A stretch of DNA of 64,000 bases, taken from NCBI GenBank assembly GCA_965227265.1, contig OZ245738.1, positions 3,534,001 through 3,598,000 of the forward strand, in the 5' to 3' direction. Origin of the DNA: UBA2336 sp965227265 (lineage in GTDB: Bacteria; Bacteroidota; Bacteroidia; Cytophagales; Cyclobacteriaceae). Of the stretch, positions 52,148 through 59,777 are shown in pieces. The notes under the pieces were generated by a model. It searched no databases. It saw only the letters and a program-made list of their open reading frames with translations, and was not told the origin of the DNA. Position 1 is the stretch's first letter, and the number at the start of each line of letters is the position of its first letter. A program made the translations under genes and the position numbers.

Positions 52148-53011
52148 TTGAAGCCTAAAAAAACCATATCGAACTGGCTCACCAGCCGGTACCAGCTTGT
52201 GATCCGGAATGAGGAGAACTTTGCTGAGAAAACAAGCGTGGGATTCACCTATTCGAAGGTAATTCTTTTTTCGGTTATCCTGTTTTCGGTGATTTTTATC
52301 ATCAGTCTTTTTCTCTCTAAAACCTTGCTTGCAAAATGGTTCGATCCGCGCCATGCACAGATCGAAATGAACAAACAATTGGTTCAATTAAAAGATCAGT
52401 TTGATTCATTATCCGTAGAAGTTGAACGTAAGGATCAATTCATTTTAAATTTTCAACGAGTATTGAGTGGTGATACCAGCGACTTTAAAGATCCTGCTGA
52501 AATTATGAATGTTGAAACCCGGCAATCTCCCAAGTCGGATGATGAAGACTCTAAAGCAAAGGATTCAACGTTCCGAAAAGAATTTGAAAAATCAGATTTA
52601 TCACTCGTCTCGTTAACAAGTGTAAAGTATCGTGAGCTTCAGGAGACATTTTTCTTTTCACCGATTACCGGATTTATCTCTGATCACTACGATATGAAGC
52701 GCGGACATTACGGAGTTGATGTTGTAGCGAAAACAAATGAAGCCGTTAAGAATGTTGCAGATGGCTCCATCATCTTTGCATCATGGACACAAGATGCCGG
52801 CTATGTTATTATGATTCAGCATCGGGGCAACCTGATCTCGGTATACAAGCACAATGCGGAACTCTTGAAAAAAGTTGGTACTTTTGTTAATGCAGGAGAG
52901 ATCATTTCTATTGTTGGCAATAGCGGTGAAATGACTGACGGACCACACCTGCACTTCGAACTGTGGTACAATGGTAATCCGCTTAATCCGGAGGAATTTG
53001 TAACCTTTTAA
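52148..53011 (+). CDS. M23 family peptidoglycan endopeptidase, membrane-anchored
   Basis: A 287-residue protein starting at TTG 52148; no ATG or GTG gives the full N-terminus, and the basic lead plus the NWLTSRYQLVIRNEENFAEK segment is typical of this bactofilin-linked group. One membrane helix (about residues 38-60) is followed by a coiled coil (about 75-105) and an M23 domain (about 165-287). Zinc ligands His187/Asp191 (HYGVD) and the canonical His267/His269 (GPHLHFEL) are all present, unlike the 5.5 kb M23 protein. The bactofilin gene follows after 11 bases; such pairs act together in cell-shape control in several bacteria. Confidence 0.92.
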   Translation: MKPKKTISNWLTSRYQLVIRNEENFAEKTSVGFTYSKVILFSVILFSVIFIISLFLSKTLLAKWFDPRHAQIEMNKQLVQLKDQFDSLSVEVERKDQFILNFQRVLSGDTSDFKDPAEIMNVETRQSPKSDDEDSKAKDSTFRKEFEKSDLSLVSLTSVKYRELQETFFFSPITGFISDHYDMKRGHYGVDVVAKTNEAVKNVADGSIIFASWTQDAGYVIMIQHRGNLISVYKHNAELLKKVGTFVNAGEIISIVGNSGEMTDGPHLHFELWYNGNPLNPEEFVTF

Positions 53012-53022
53012 AAAGTTAAAAC

Positions 53023-53457
53023 ATGCTTACTTCAAAAGAACAAAAACGAGTGGCTGAAGAAATCAGTAATTCCAGCAACAACATCGGCAAAGGAACTGTG
53101 CTCGAAGGAAACATCGAGACCTACGGTAATATTCGCATTGAAGGCAAGATCATTGGTAATGTGAAGTCAAAATCAAAAGTTGCACTTGGCAATTCATCTA
53201 ACATTCAAGGTAACATCGCTGCACAAAACGCAGACATTGAAGGCGAAGTAAAGGGTAAGATTGAAATTTCAGAATTGCTTGTATTGAAAGCTACCGCGAT
53301 CATTAATGGAGATATTGTTACCGGCAAGCTTGTTGTAGAGCCCGGTGCAGTTTTTAACGGAAGCTGTAAGATGGGTGCTGCCGTGAAAGACATTAAAACA
53401 GGTGATGCGAGTTTGCCTTCCCGTTCATTCAACACTGCACAAGAAGCTAATAACTAA
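53023..53457 (+). CDS. Bactofilin (polymer-forming cytoskeletal protein)
   Basis: A 144-residue bactofilin. The central right-handed beta-helix region (about residues 20-115) has the regular pattern VLEGNIETYGNIRIEGKIIG and IQGNIAAQNADIEGEVKG; both ends are short and flexible. Bactofilins self-assemble into filaments at the membrane and position cell-wall enzymes. It sits directly after the M23 gene, which is its likely partner, and 10 bases before the thioredoxin gene. Confidence 0.95.
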   Translation: MLTSKEQKRVAEEISNSSNNIGKGTVLEGNIETYGNIRIEGKIIGNVKSKSKVALGNSSNIQGNIAAQNADIEGEVKGKIEISELLVLKATAIINGDIVTGKLVVEPGAVFNGSCKMGAAVKDIKTGDASLPSRSFNTAQEANN

Positions 53458-53467
53458 TTCCACGGTT

Positions 53468-53977
53468 ATGAAAAAGCTTTGCCTGAATTTGATTTTTGTG
53501 CTTGGCTTGATCATCACAAGCAGTGCACAGGAGAAAGCCAAACCAACACTCTATAACCCTTCAGCAGATGCTAAAGCTGATATCGCAGCTGCAGTAAAGA
53601 AGGCAAGTGCTGAAAGCAAACATGTTCTTTTACAATTGGGTGGTAATTGGTGCGGTTGGTGTATTTTATTTAATAACCTCGTAACCACAAACGATACACT
53701 AAAGACTTACATAGAAAAAAACTATGTAACGGTTCATGTTAATTACAGCAAAGAGAATGTAAACGAAGAGGTTTTTGCAGCACTTGGTTATCCGCAGCGT
53801 TTTGGATTCCCTGTGTTTGTGGTTCTTGATTCAAAAGGCCAGCGACTGCACACACAAAACAGTGGTTATCTTGAAAAAGGTAAAGGCCACGATCCAATAA
53901 AAGTTCTTGAATTCTTAGAGAGTTGGTCTCCTGCCAGCATTGATCCTAAGAATTATAAACCAGTTGGTAAGAGTTAA
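53468..53977 (+). CDS. Exported thioredoxin-fold protein
   Basis: A 169-residue protein with a signal peptide ending TSSAQ and a thioredoxin-like domain with GNWCGWC (Cys62/Cys65), and a cis-Pro segment GFPVFVVLD. The wide loop and DUF255/thioredoxin_7-like pattern suggest a periplasmic thiol reductase or folding factor that could receive electrons from DsbD. The ATG at 53468 is chosen because upstream in-frame codons overlap the bactofilin gene and break the signal peptide. It is followed eight bases later by atpZ. Confidence 0.88.
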   Translation: MKKLCLNLIFVLGLIITSSAQEKAKPTLYNPSADAKADIAAAVKKASAESKHVLLQLGGNWCGWCILFNNLVTTNDTLKTYIEKNYVTVHVNYSKENVNEEVFAALGYPQRFGFPVFVVLDSKGQRLHTQNSGYLEKGKGHDPIKVLEFLESWSPASIDPKNYKPVGKS

Positions 53978-53984
53978 TTGATCC

Positions 53985-54209
53985 ATGACGGAAGGCGAAG
54001 AGGATAAAATCAAGAAAGGGACAAACGTCTATTTAAAGTGGAGCGGGCTTGCGTTTCAGCTATTAGGAGGAATTGGCGTTTTTGGATGGCTTGGATATAA
54101 GCTTGATCAGTATCTTGAATTAAAGTTCCCCGCATTTATGCTCACGTTCGGCTTCCTGGCCTTTGGAGCGATCATGTACCAGGTTTATAAGTCCGTTAAA
54201 AATTTATAG
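53985..54209 (+). CDS. atpZ: AtpZ/AtpI-family protein
   Basis: A 74-residue protein with two membrane helices (about residues 18-40 and 48-68) and the motif GLAFQLLGGIGVFGWLGYKLDQ typical of AtpZ proteins, which accompany F-type ATPase operons and are thought to take part in magnesium/calcium transport or assembly. It is the first gene of the ATP synthase-related set and overlaps neither neighbour. The family call is good; the transport role is inferred. Confidence 0.85.
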   Translation: MTEGEEDKIKKGTNVYLKWSGLAFQLLGGIGVFGWLGYKLDQYLELKFPAFMLTFGFLAFGAIMYQVYKSVKNL

Positions 54210-54212
54210 TTC

Positions 54213-54566
54213 GTGATTCGGTTTTTGATCACCACAATTTTGGTCACAGCTGTCATTATTGTAGTAGGATATTTTGCCTTTGACTTACTTCCCGGATTTT
54301 TCTATCAAACCCTTATTTTGCTTTTTATCACCACAGTGGGATTGTATCGCTTTCTGTTGAATATCAAGCGCAAGAACTCCGACTTATTCGTTCCCATCTA
54401 CCTCGCTACATTTGCGATCAAGCTTATTGCCTTTGGCGGGTACATATTCCTAATGATAAAGCAGCAGCCAGAAATGATGATGGAAAATGTGGCATTTTTC
54501 CTGATCGTTTACGTCATTTTTACGGCTCTGGAAACAACCTTTTTGTATCGCTTCGTAAGTCGCTGA
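54213..54566 (+). CDS. atpI: AtpI-like ATP synthase accessory membrane protein
   Basis: A 117-residue protein starting at GTG three bases after atpZ. Four helices (about residues 4-22, 30-47, 62-83 and 90-108) match the layout of subunit I, a non-essential factor that helps the c-ring assemble. Sequence similarity is low, so the name rests mostly on size, topology and position between atpZ and atpB. Confidence 0.65.
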   Translation: MIRFLITTILVTAVIIVVGYFAFDLLPGFFYQTLILLFITTVGLYRFLLNIKRKNSDLFVPIYLATFAIKLIAFGGYIFLMIKQQPEMMMENVAFFLIVYVIFTALETTFLYRFVSR

Positions 54567-54626
54567 AGAACCGCTCAGAAAAGGGGAAAAAAGCAGGAAA
54601 AAATTTCATTGTGATTAGCAAATCAA

Positions 54627-54634
54627 TACCTTTG
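54627..54634 (+). promoter_or_regulatory. Candidate -7 element in front of atpB
   Basis: TACCTTTG matches TAnnTTTG exactly, 35 bases before the atpB ATG. TTG at 54609-54611 is a possible -33 box with a shorter than usual spacer. It may drive the structural ATP synthase genes separately from atpZ-atpI. Confidence 0.5.
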
Positions 54635-54669
54635 CGGTCGGATTTTTCCACCCTGTTAAATCGTCTAAA

Positions 54670-55704
54670 ATGAGCCTTTTCTCAAGCAAAATCAGCAGAA
54701 TTCTCTCTCTTTTAATCGTGCTGTTTTTTGTTGGAACTACTTCTTTCGCTCAGGAACATGTTGAGCCAAATCACGAGGAAAAAGCAGTTGAAAAATTTGA
54801 CGCCAGCGCAGTGATTTTACATCACGTAATGGACGATCACGTTTGGCACTTTTTTGACGGCCACCATGGCACGCTGTTCCTTCCGGTGATTGTGCATTCA
54901 TCTGAGCGTGGATTGGAAGCTTTCTCTTCCCGTAATTTTTACGATGAACATCATAATGTGGTAGCATACAATGGCTACACACTTGAGCATAACCATATCT
55001 ACCTGAACGGAAACTCAGTGCTTGATCTTTCCATTACTAAGAACGTGGCGATGCTGTTGATCAACGCGGTAATTCTTATCCTAGTGTTCACAGCTGTAGC
55101 ACGGGGCTATAAAAGAAATTCAGGCAAGGCGCCAAAAGGGATTCAATCATTTTTTGAACCCGTTATCATTTTCGTGCGCGATGAAGTTGTGAAGCCGAAC
55201 ATTGGCCATAACTATGAAAAATTCTTTCCGTACTTATTAACACTGTTCTTCTTTATTCTTTTCGGAAACTTATTAGGCCTTTTACCAGGAGCGGGTAACC
55301 TTACCGGGAATATTGCAGTGACCATGGTGCTTGCGTTTCTTACATTCATCATCACGAATGTTAATGGGAACAAGGGCTATTGGGGCCACATCCTTTGGAC
55401 TCCGGGTGTTCCGCTGCCGTTGCGTCCTATTATCATGCTGGTTGAAGTGATAGGTATCTTCACGAAGCCATTATCATTAACCGTTCGTTTGTTCGTGGCG
55501 ATTACGGCCGGGCACATTGTATTGCTTGCGTTGATTTGCCTTACGTTTATTTTCGGAAGCATTTGGGTTGGCGTAGGCTCATCCATCATTGTATTGTTTA
55601 TCAGTTTGATTGAGCTGCTCGTTGCGGGTATTCAGGCTTATGTATTTACGTTGTTTACATCGTTGTACATCGGCATGGCTATCGCAGATCACGAACATCA
55701 TTAA
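54670..55704 (+). CDS. atpB: ATP synthase F0 subunit a
   Basis: A 344-residue proton-channel subunit. A signal-peptide-like lead ending TSFAQ is followed by a His-rich extracytoplasmic region (residues about 28-115, including HHVMDDHVWHFFDGHHG) before the canonical helices. The essential Arg lies in SLTVRLFVAITAGH; the usual Asn two residues after the Phe in related proteins (RLFANITAGH) is Ala here. GLLPG and IELLVAGIQAYVFTLF are conserved. The long N-terminal extension occurs in Bacteroidota. Operon order continues with atpE after 64 bases. Confidence 0.95.
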   Translation: MSLFSSKISRILSLLIVLFFVGTTSFAQEHVEPNHEEKAVEKFDASAVILHHVMDDHVWHFFDGHHGTLFLPVIVHSSERGLEAFSSRNFYDEHHNVVAYNGYTLEHNHIYLNGNSVLDLSITKNVAMLLINAVILILVFTAVARGYKRNSGKAPKGIQSFFEPVIIFVRDEVVKPNIGHNYEKFFPYLLTLFFFILFGNLLGLLPGAGNLTGNIAVTMVLAFLTFIITNVNGNKGYWGHILWTPGVPLPLRPIIMLVEVIGIFTKPLSLTVRLFVAITAGHIVLLALICLTFIFGSIWVGVGSSIIVLFISLIELLVAGIQAYVFTLFTSLYIGMAIADHEHH

Positions 55705-55768
55705 TCAACTAAAGATATCCACTCCGGGTTAGCCGGTTTGGTTTGTTTAACACTTAACTATTTTAATT

Positions 55769-56014
55769 ATGTCATTAGCACTTTTATTGGACATCAGCTA
55801 TGCAATCATGGGAGCTGGTATCGGTGCAGGTCTTGCTGCAATTGGCGCAGGTATCGGTATCGGTAAAATCGGTGGTTCCGCTATGGAAGGTATGGCTCGT
55901 CAGCCGGAAGCTTCAGGCAAAATCCAGGGTGCGATGTTGATCATTGCCGCTCTTATTGAGGTGGCTGCTCTCTTCGCGCTTGTAATTTGTCTGTTGATCT
56001 CTTTCAAGAGCTAA
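55769..56014 (+). CDS. atpE: ATP synthase F0 subunit c
   Basis: An 81-residue hairpin of two helices joined by the polar loop ARQPEA. The ion-binding carboxylate is Glu64 (AALIEVAALFALVI). The sodium-specific pattern of Gln in helix one and Ser/Thr after the Glu is absent (Ile and Val here), so proton coupling is expected. A strong hairpin with a short T tract follows the stop, which may protect or raise this transcript relative to the others, in line with the many c copies per enzyme. Confidence 0.95.
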   Translation: MSLALLLDISYAIMGAGIGAGLAAIGAGIGIGKIGGSAMEGMARQPEASGKIQGAMLIIAALIEVAALFALVICLLISFKS

Positions 56015-56023
56015 ACAGTCTTG

Positions 56024-56061
56024 AGAAACCTGTGCGGCATTAGGCTGTACGGGTTTCTTTT
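56024..56061 (+). terminator. Hairpin with U tract between atpE and atpF (attenuator-like)
   Basis: AGAAACC (56024-56030) pairs with GGTTTCT (56052-56058); two G-U pairs and three more pairs extend the stem to 12. The loop is 11 bases and TTTT follows. It is terminator-like, but the operon continues, so partial termination or 3'-end protection is the better reading. Confidence 0.6.
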
Positions 56062-56093
56062 AATTAAACATCAATACACGACATTAAAATATT

Positions 56094-56588
56094 ATGGAAC
56101 TTCTAACGCCTGGCACCGGACTTATCATTTGGCAACTGATCGTTTTCGTAGCGCTCGTTTTCCTGTTGAGCAAGCTCGCCTGGAAGCCAATCATCAATTC
56201 ATTAAAAGAACGTGAGGGCTCAATTCAAAATGCACTTGACACAGCAGAACGTGCTCGTGCCGAGATGGCGCAATTGAAGTCCGACAATGAAAAGCTTTTA
56301 AAAGAAGCGCGTGAAGAGCGCGACAAGATGTTGAAAGAAGCGCGTGACGTTGCTAACCGCATGCGAGATGAAGCTGCTGCGGATGCTAAAAAATCAGCGG
56401 ATAAGATTCTTGCAGAAGCGCGTGCTGCGATCAATGTAGAGAAGGAAGCTGCGATGCGGGATGTTAGAGCGCAGGTTGCGTTGTTCTCACTTGAGGTTGC
56501 TGAGAAGCTGATGAAGAAAAATCTTGCTTCCGACAAAGAACAGAAGACCCTTGTAGAAGGATACATCAAAGACTTAAAACTGAACTAA
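56094..56588 (+). CDS. atpF: ATP synthase F0 subunit b
   Basis: A 164-residue stator subunit: one N-terminal helix (about residues 8-27, GLIIWQLIVFVALVFLLSKL) and a long charged helix rich in Lys/Glu/Ala that dimerises and reaches the F1 head. The conserved AWKPI and the pattern of the DTAERARAEMAQLKSDNEKL region match subunit b. atpH follows after three bases. Confidence 0.94.
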   Translation: MELLTPGTGLIIWQLIVFVALVFLLSKLAWKPIINSLKEREGSIQNALDTAERARAEMAQLKSDNEKLLKEAREERDKMLKEARDVANRMRDEAAADAKKSADKILAEARAAINVEKEAAMRDVRAQVALFSLEVAEKLMKKNLASDKEQKTLVEGYIKDLKLN

Positions 56589-56591
56589 GTA

Positions 56592-57152
56592 ATGGCCAAC
56601 GCACGGGTAGCATCACGGTACGTTAAATCATTGCTAGGATTAGCAGTAGAGCAGAATGCACTTGATGCAGTTCATAATGACATGCTCAGCTTTTCAAAAG
56701 TTGTGAAAGAAAACCGTGAGTTTGCATTGATGCTCCGCAATCCAATCATTCGTCACGATAAGAAGCGTGAAATCCTGGAGAAAATTTTTGCGGGGAAAGT
56801 GAATAAGCTCACGATGGCGATCTTCGACATCATCACCAGCAAAAACCGCGAGCCATTGTTGCCTGCGATTGCAGAGGAGTTCCATCATGCTTACAACGTT
56901 TATAAGAATGTAGGCGAAGCGTCTGTTATAACAGCCGTTCCCTTAGATGCAGCATTGCGTGCGGAAATTGAAAAGATCGTGAAGAAGCTCAGCGATAAGA
57001 AGGACGTTGAGATTAAAGAAAAAGTTGATGCGGATATGATCGGTGGCTTTGTGCTGAATGTTGGCGACCGCCAGATTGATGCATCCATCAAGAATAAACT
57101 GAAAGCGCTGAAAGTGAAGTTCAGCGAAAACCCATACATAAAAGAATTTTAA
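56592..57152 (+). CDS. atpH: ATP synthase F1 subunit delta
   Basis: A 186-residue stator cap protein, which joins F1 to subunit b. N-terminal helical bundle (VASRYVKSLLGLAVEQNALD), the LRNPIIRHDKKREIL segment and the C-terminal IGGFVLNVGDRQIDASIKNKL motif identify it. It lies between atpF and atpA, 18 bases before the latter. Confidence 0.95.
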   Translation: MANARVASRYVKSLLGLAVEQNALDAVHNDMLSFSKVVKENREFALMLRNPIIRHDKKREILEKIFAGKVNKLTMAIFDIITSKNREPLLPAIAEEFHHAYNVYKNVGEASVITAVPLDAALRAEIEKIVKKLSDKKDVEIKEKVDADMIGGFVLNVGDRQIDASIKNKLKALKVKFSENPYIKEF

Positions 57153-57170
57153 GACTACAATACATACGTT

Positions 57171-58745
57171 ATGGCAGAAATTAAACCAGAAGAAGTATCA
57201 GCAATATTGCGCGAACAACTTTCGCAAAGCCGTACCAGCGCTCAGCTTGAAGAAGTAGGAACTGTGTTAACCATCGGTGACGGTGTGGCACGTATCTACG
57301 GACTTACACAAGCACAAGCCGGTGAACTTTTAGTTTTCGAAAACGGATTAAGAGCATTGGTTCTTAACCTCGAAGAGGATAACGTAGGTGCCGTATTGTT
57401 GGGTGACTCTAAAGGTATCCGCGAAGGCGATACAGTAAAACGTACTGGCCAGATCGGTTCCATTAAAGTTGGAGACGGAATGCTTGGCCGTGTTGTAGAC
57501 ACACTTGGCGAACCTGTTGACGGCAAAGGACCAATCAAAGGTGACTTGTATGAAATGCCATTAGAGCGTAAGGCTCCAGGGGTAATCTTCCGTCAGCCGG
57601 TGAACGAGCCTTTACAGACTGGTATTAAAGCTATTGACTCGATGATCCCGGTGGGTCGTGGTCAGCGTGAGTTGATCATCGGAGATCGTCAGACAGGTAA
57701 ATCTGCTGTGGCGATTGATACGATTATCAACCAAAAAGAATTTTACGATAAAGGCGAGCCTGTATTCTGTATTTATGTTGCCGTTGGTCAGAAAGCGTCT
57801 ACTGTTGCTTTGGTAACAGCAGAGCTCGAAAAAGCCGGTGCGCTTGCATATACAGTAGTGGTAATGGCATCAGCTGCTGATCCGGCTCCGCTTCAATTCT
57901 TTGCTCCGTTTACAGGTGCAGCGATTGGCGAGTTCTTCCGGGATACTGGTCGTCCTGCATTGGTTATTTATGATGACTTGTCTAAGCAAGCAGTTGCTTA
58001 CCGTGAAGTGTCGTTGTTATTGAGAAGACCCCCGGGTCGCGAAGCATATCCGGGAGATGTATTTTATCTTCACTCTCGTTTGCTTGAAAGAGCTGCGAAG
58101 ATTATCAACAATGATGGCATCGCGAAGAACATGAACGACCTTCCTCCTTCAATCAAGCATTTGGTGAAAGGCGGAGGCTCATTAACAGCGCTTCCAATTA
58201 TTGAAACACAAGCGGGTGACGTTTCGGCATACATTCCTACAAACGTGATCTCGATCACGGACGGACAGATCTTCCTTGAAACAAACTTGTTCAACTCCGG
58301 TATCCGTCCTGCGATTAACGTTGGTATTTCGGTATCGCGTGTGGGAGGTTCTGCACAGATCAAATCGATGAAGAAAGTTGCCGGTACATTAAAGCTTGAC
58401 CAGGCTCAGTTCCGCGAGCTTGAAGCGTTTGCGAAATTCGGATCTGACCTTGATGCTGCAACAAAACTTACCATTGAGCGTGGAAGAAGAAATCAGGAAA
58501 TTTTGAAACAGGATCAGTTTGCTCCGGTATCGGTTGAGCAGCAAGTTGCGATCATCACTGCTTCAACCCGTGGTTTCATGGATAAAGTGCCAGTAAATAA
58601 AGTACGCGAGTTTGAAAAAGATTTCGCTGCGTTAATGCACAGCGCTCACCGTCCAGTATTGGATAACCTCCGTGCCGGTAAGTTTGAAGATGCTGACGTT
58701 GCAACGATTAAGAAAGTAGCAACTGATTTAGCAGCCCGTTACTAA
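57171..58745 (+). CDS. atpA: ATP synthase F1 subunit alpha
   Basis: A 524-residue non-catalytic nucleotide-binding subunit. Walker A reads GDRQTGKSA (Ser where Thr is more usual, which is compatible), ALVIYDDLSKQAVAYREVSLL is the Walker B region with the DELSEED-adjacent helix, and PAINVGISVSRVGGSAQ is the signature. The length is normal. No beta subunit gene (atpD) follows; atpG comes next after an 86-base gap filled by an inverted repeat. Confidence 0.97.
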   Translation: MAEIKPEEVSAILREQLSQSRTSAQLEEVGTVLTIGDGVARIYGLTQAQAGELLVFENGLRALVLNLEEDNVGAVLLGDSKGIREGDTVKRTGQIGSIKVGDGMLGRVVDTLGEPVDGKGPIKGDLYEMPLERKAPGVIFRQPVNEPLQTGIKAIDSMIPVGRGQRELIIGDRQTGKSAVAIDTIINQKEFYDKGEPVFCIYVAVGQKASTVALVTAELEKAGALAYTVVVMASAADPAPLQFFAPFTGAAIGEFFRDTGRPALVIYDDLSKQAVAYREVSLLLRRPPGREAYPGDVFYLHSRLLERAAKIINNDGIAKNMNDLPPSIKHLVKGGGSLTALPIIETQAGDVSAYIPTNVISITDGQIFLETNLFNSGIRPAINVGISVSRVGGSAQIKSMKKVAGTLKLDQAQFRELEAFAKFGSDLDAATKLTIERGRRNQEILKQDQFAPVSVEQQVAIITASTRGFMDKVPVNKVREFEKDFAALMHSAHRPVLDNLRAGKFEDADVATIKKVATDLAARY

Positions 58746-58817
58746 TTTGAAAATGAATGGATTTGAAAATTTGAAAATGAGATGGTCTTAATTTTCAAAT
58801 TGTCAAATCTTCAAATT
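58744..58817. repeat. Large AT-rich inverted repeat between atpA and atpG
   Basis: ATTTGAAAATTTGAAAAT (58761-58778) and ATTTTCAAATTGTCAAAT (58791-58808) pair at 17 of 18 positions around a 12-base loop. Outer copies AATTTGAA (58744-58751) and TTCAAATT (58810-58817) flank it. The ATTTGAAA unit repeats several times. It fills the whole gap and starts within the atpA stop codon. Confidence 0.8.
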
Positions 58818-58831
58818 GATTAATTGACTTT

Positions 58832-59719
58832 ATGCCGAATTTAAAAGAAGTAAAGAACAGGATAGGCTCTGTGATTTCAACACAGCAGATTACCAAAGCC
58901 ATGAAAATGGTGGCGGCAGCGAAGCTGCGTAAATCACAGGACAGGATTACGCAAATGCGCCCGTTTGCGCAGAAGCTTGCAGCTATTTTGCAAAATCTTT
59001 CTTCGGCTCAGGAAGGAAATAACGATGACAACTGGTACGCGAAAACGCGTGAAGAGAAAAAGATTCTGATTGTTGCAGTAAGCTCTGATCGTGGATTGTG
59101 TGGATCGTTTAACAGCACAGTGTTTAAAGGAGTTAATAAGCTTATTACAGATAAATACGAGCAACAATTCCGCAAAGGTGACGTAACTGTTCTTCCATTA
59201 GGAAAGAAAGCGCTTGACTTCTTTGCAAAAAGAAAAGTAAGCATTGTTGATAACTACGTTGGCACGATTGCCAACATCACCTTTGGAAATGTTTCTGCGG
59301 CAGCTGAGTTTTTAATGGAAGCTTTTCAAAAAGGAACGTACGATAAAATTGAAATTGTGTACAACGAATTTAAAAACGTTGCTACGCAAATCTTGCGCAC
59401 AGAGCAATTTCTGCCAGTTCTTCCACCAGCAAAAACATCGACTGCTAAAGTTGAAGTTGATTACCTCTATGAGCCAAGTCAATTAGAGATTGTTGACGGA
59501 TTGATTCCGAAATCATTGAAGATTCAATTATTCAAAGCGGTACTTGATTCAAATGCATCTGAAAATGGCGCGCGTATGACGGCAATGGATAAAGCGACTG
59601 AAAATGCCGGTGAGCTTCTCAAAGAATTGAAGCTTACGTACAACCGTTCACGTCAGGCTGCTATTACGAAAGAAATCCTCGAGATTGTTGGAGGTGCCGA
59701 AGCATTGAAATCTGCATAA
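58832..59719 (+). CDS. atpG: ATP synthase F1 subunit gamma
   Basis: The 295-residue central rotor shaft. The N-terminal helix (KEVKNRIGSVISTQQITKAMKMVAAAKLRK) and the C-terminal helix (ARMTAMDKATENAGELLKELKLTYNRSRQAAITKEILEIVGGAEAL) are the coiled-coil axle; SSDRGLCGSFN is conserved. It is the last gene of the operon, closed by a terminator. The epsilon gene (atpC) is not present. Confidence 0.97.
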   Translation: MPNLKEVKNRIGSVISTQQITKAMKMVAAAKLRKSQDRITQMRPFAQKLAAILQNLSSAQEGNNDDNWYAKTREEKKILIVAVSSDRGLCGSFNSTVFKGVNKLITDKYEQQFRKGDVTVLPLGKKALDFFAKRKVSIVDNYVGTIANITFGNVSAAAEFLMEAFQKGTYDKIEIVYNEFKNVATQILRTEQFLPVLPPAKTSTAKVEVDYLYEPSQLEIVDGLIPKSLKIQLFKAVLDSNASENGARMTAMDKATENAGELLKELKLTYNRSRQAAITKEILEIVGGAEALKSA

Positions 59720-59745
59720 GCAAGTCTGATATAAATCATAACTTT

Positions 59746-59773
59746 AAAGTCCTGAACCAGTCGGGACTTTTTT
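59746..59773 (+). terminator. Intrinsic terminator of the ATP synthase operon
   Basis: AAAGTCCTGA (59746-59755) pairs with TCGGGACTTT (59761-59770) with one G-T pair, around a 5-base loop, followed by TTT. It ends just before the ATG of the next gene at 59778. Confidence 0.85.
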
Positions 59774-59777
59774 GTTT

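Noticed and set aside
55736..56060. True operon end after atpE
   Set aside because: The hairpin looks like a terminator, but atpF follows with no separate promoter I can see, so a complete stop is unlikely.
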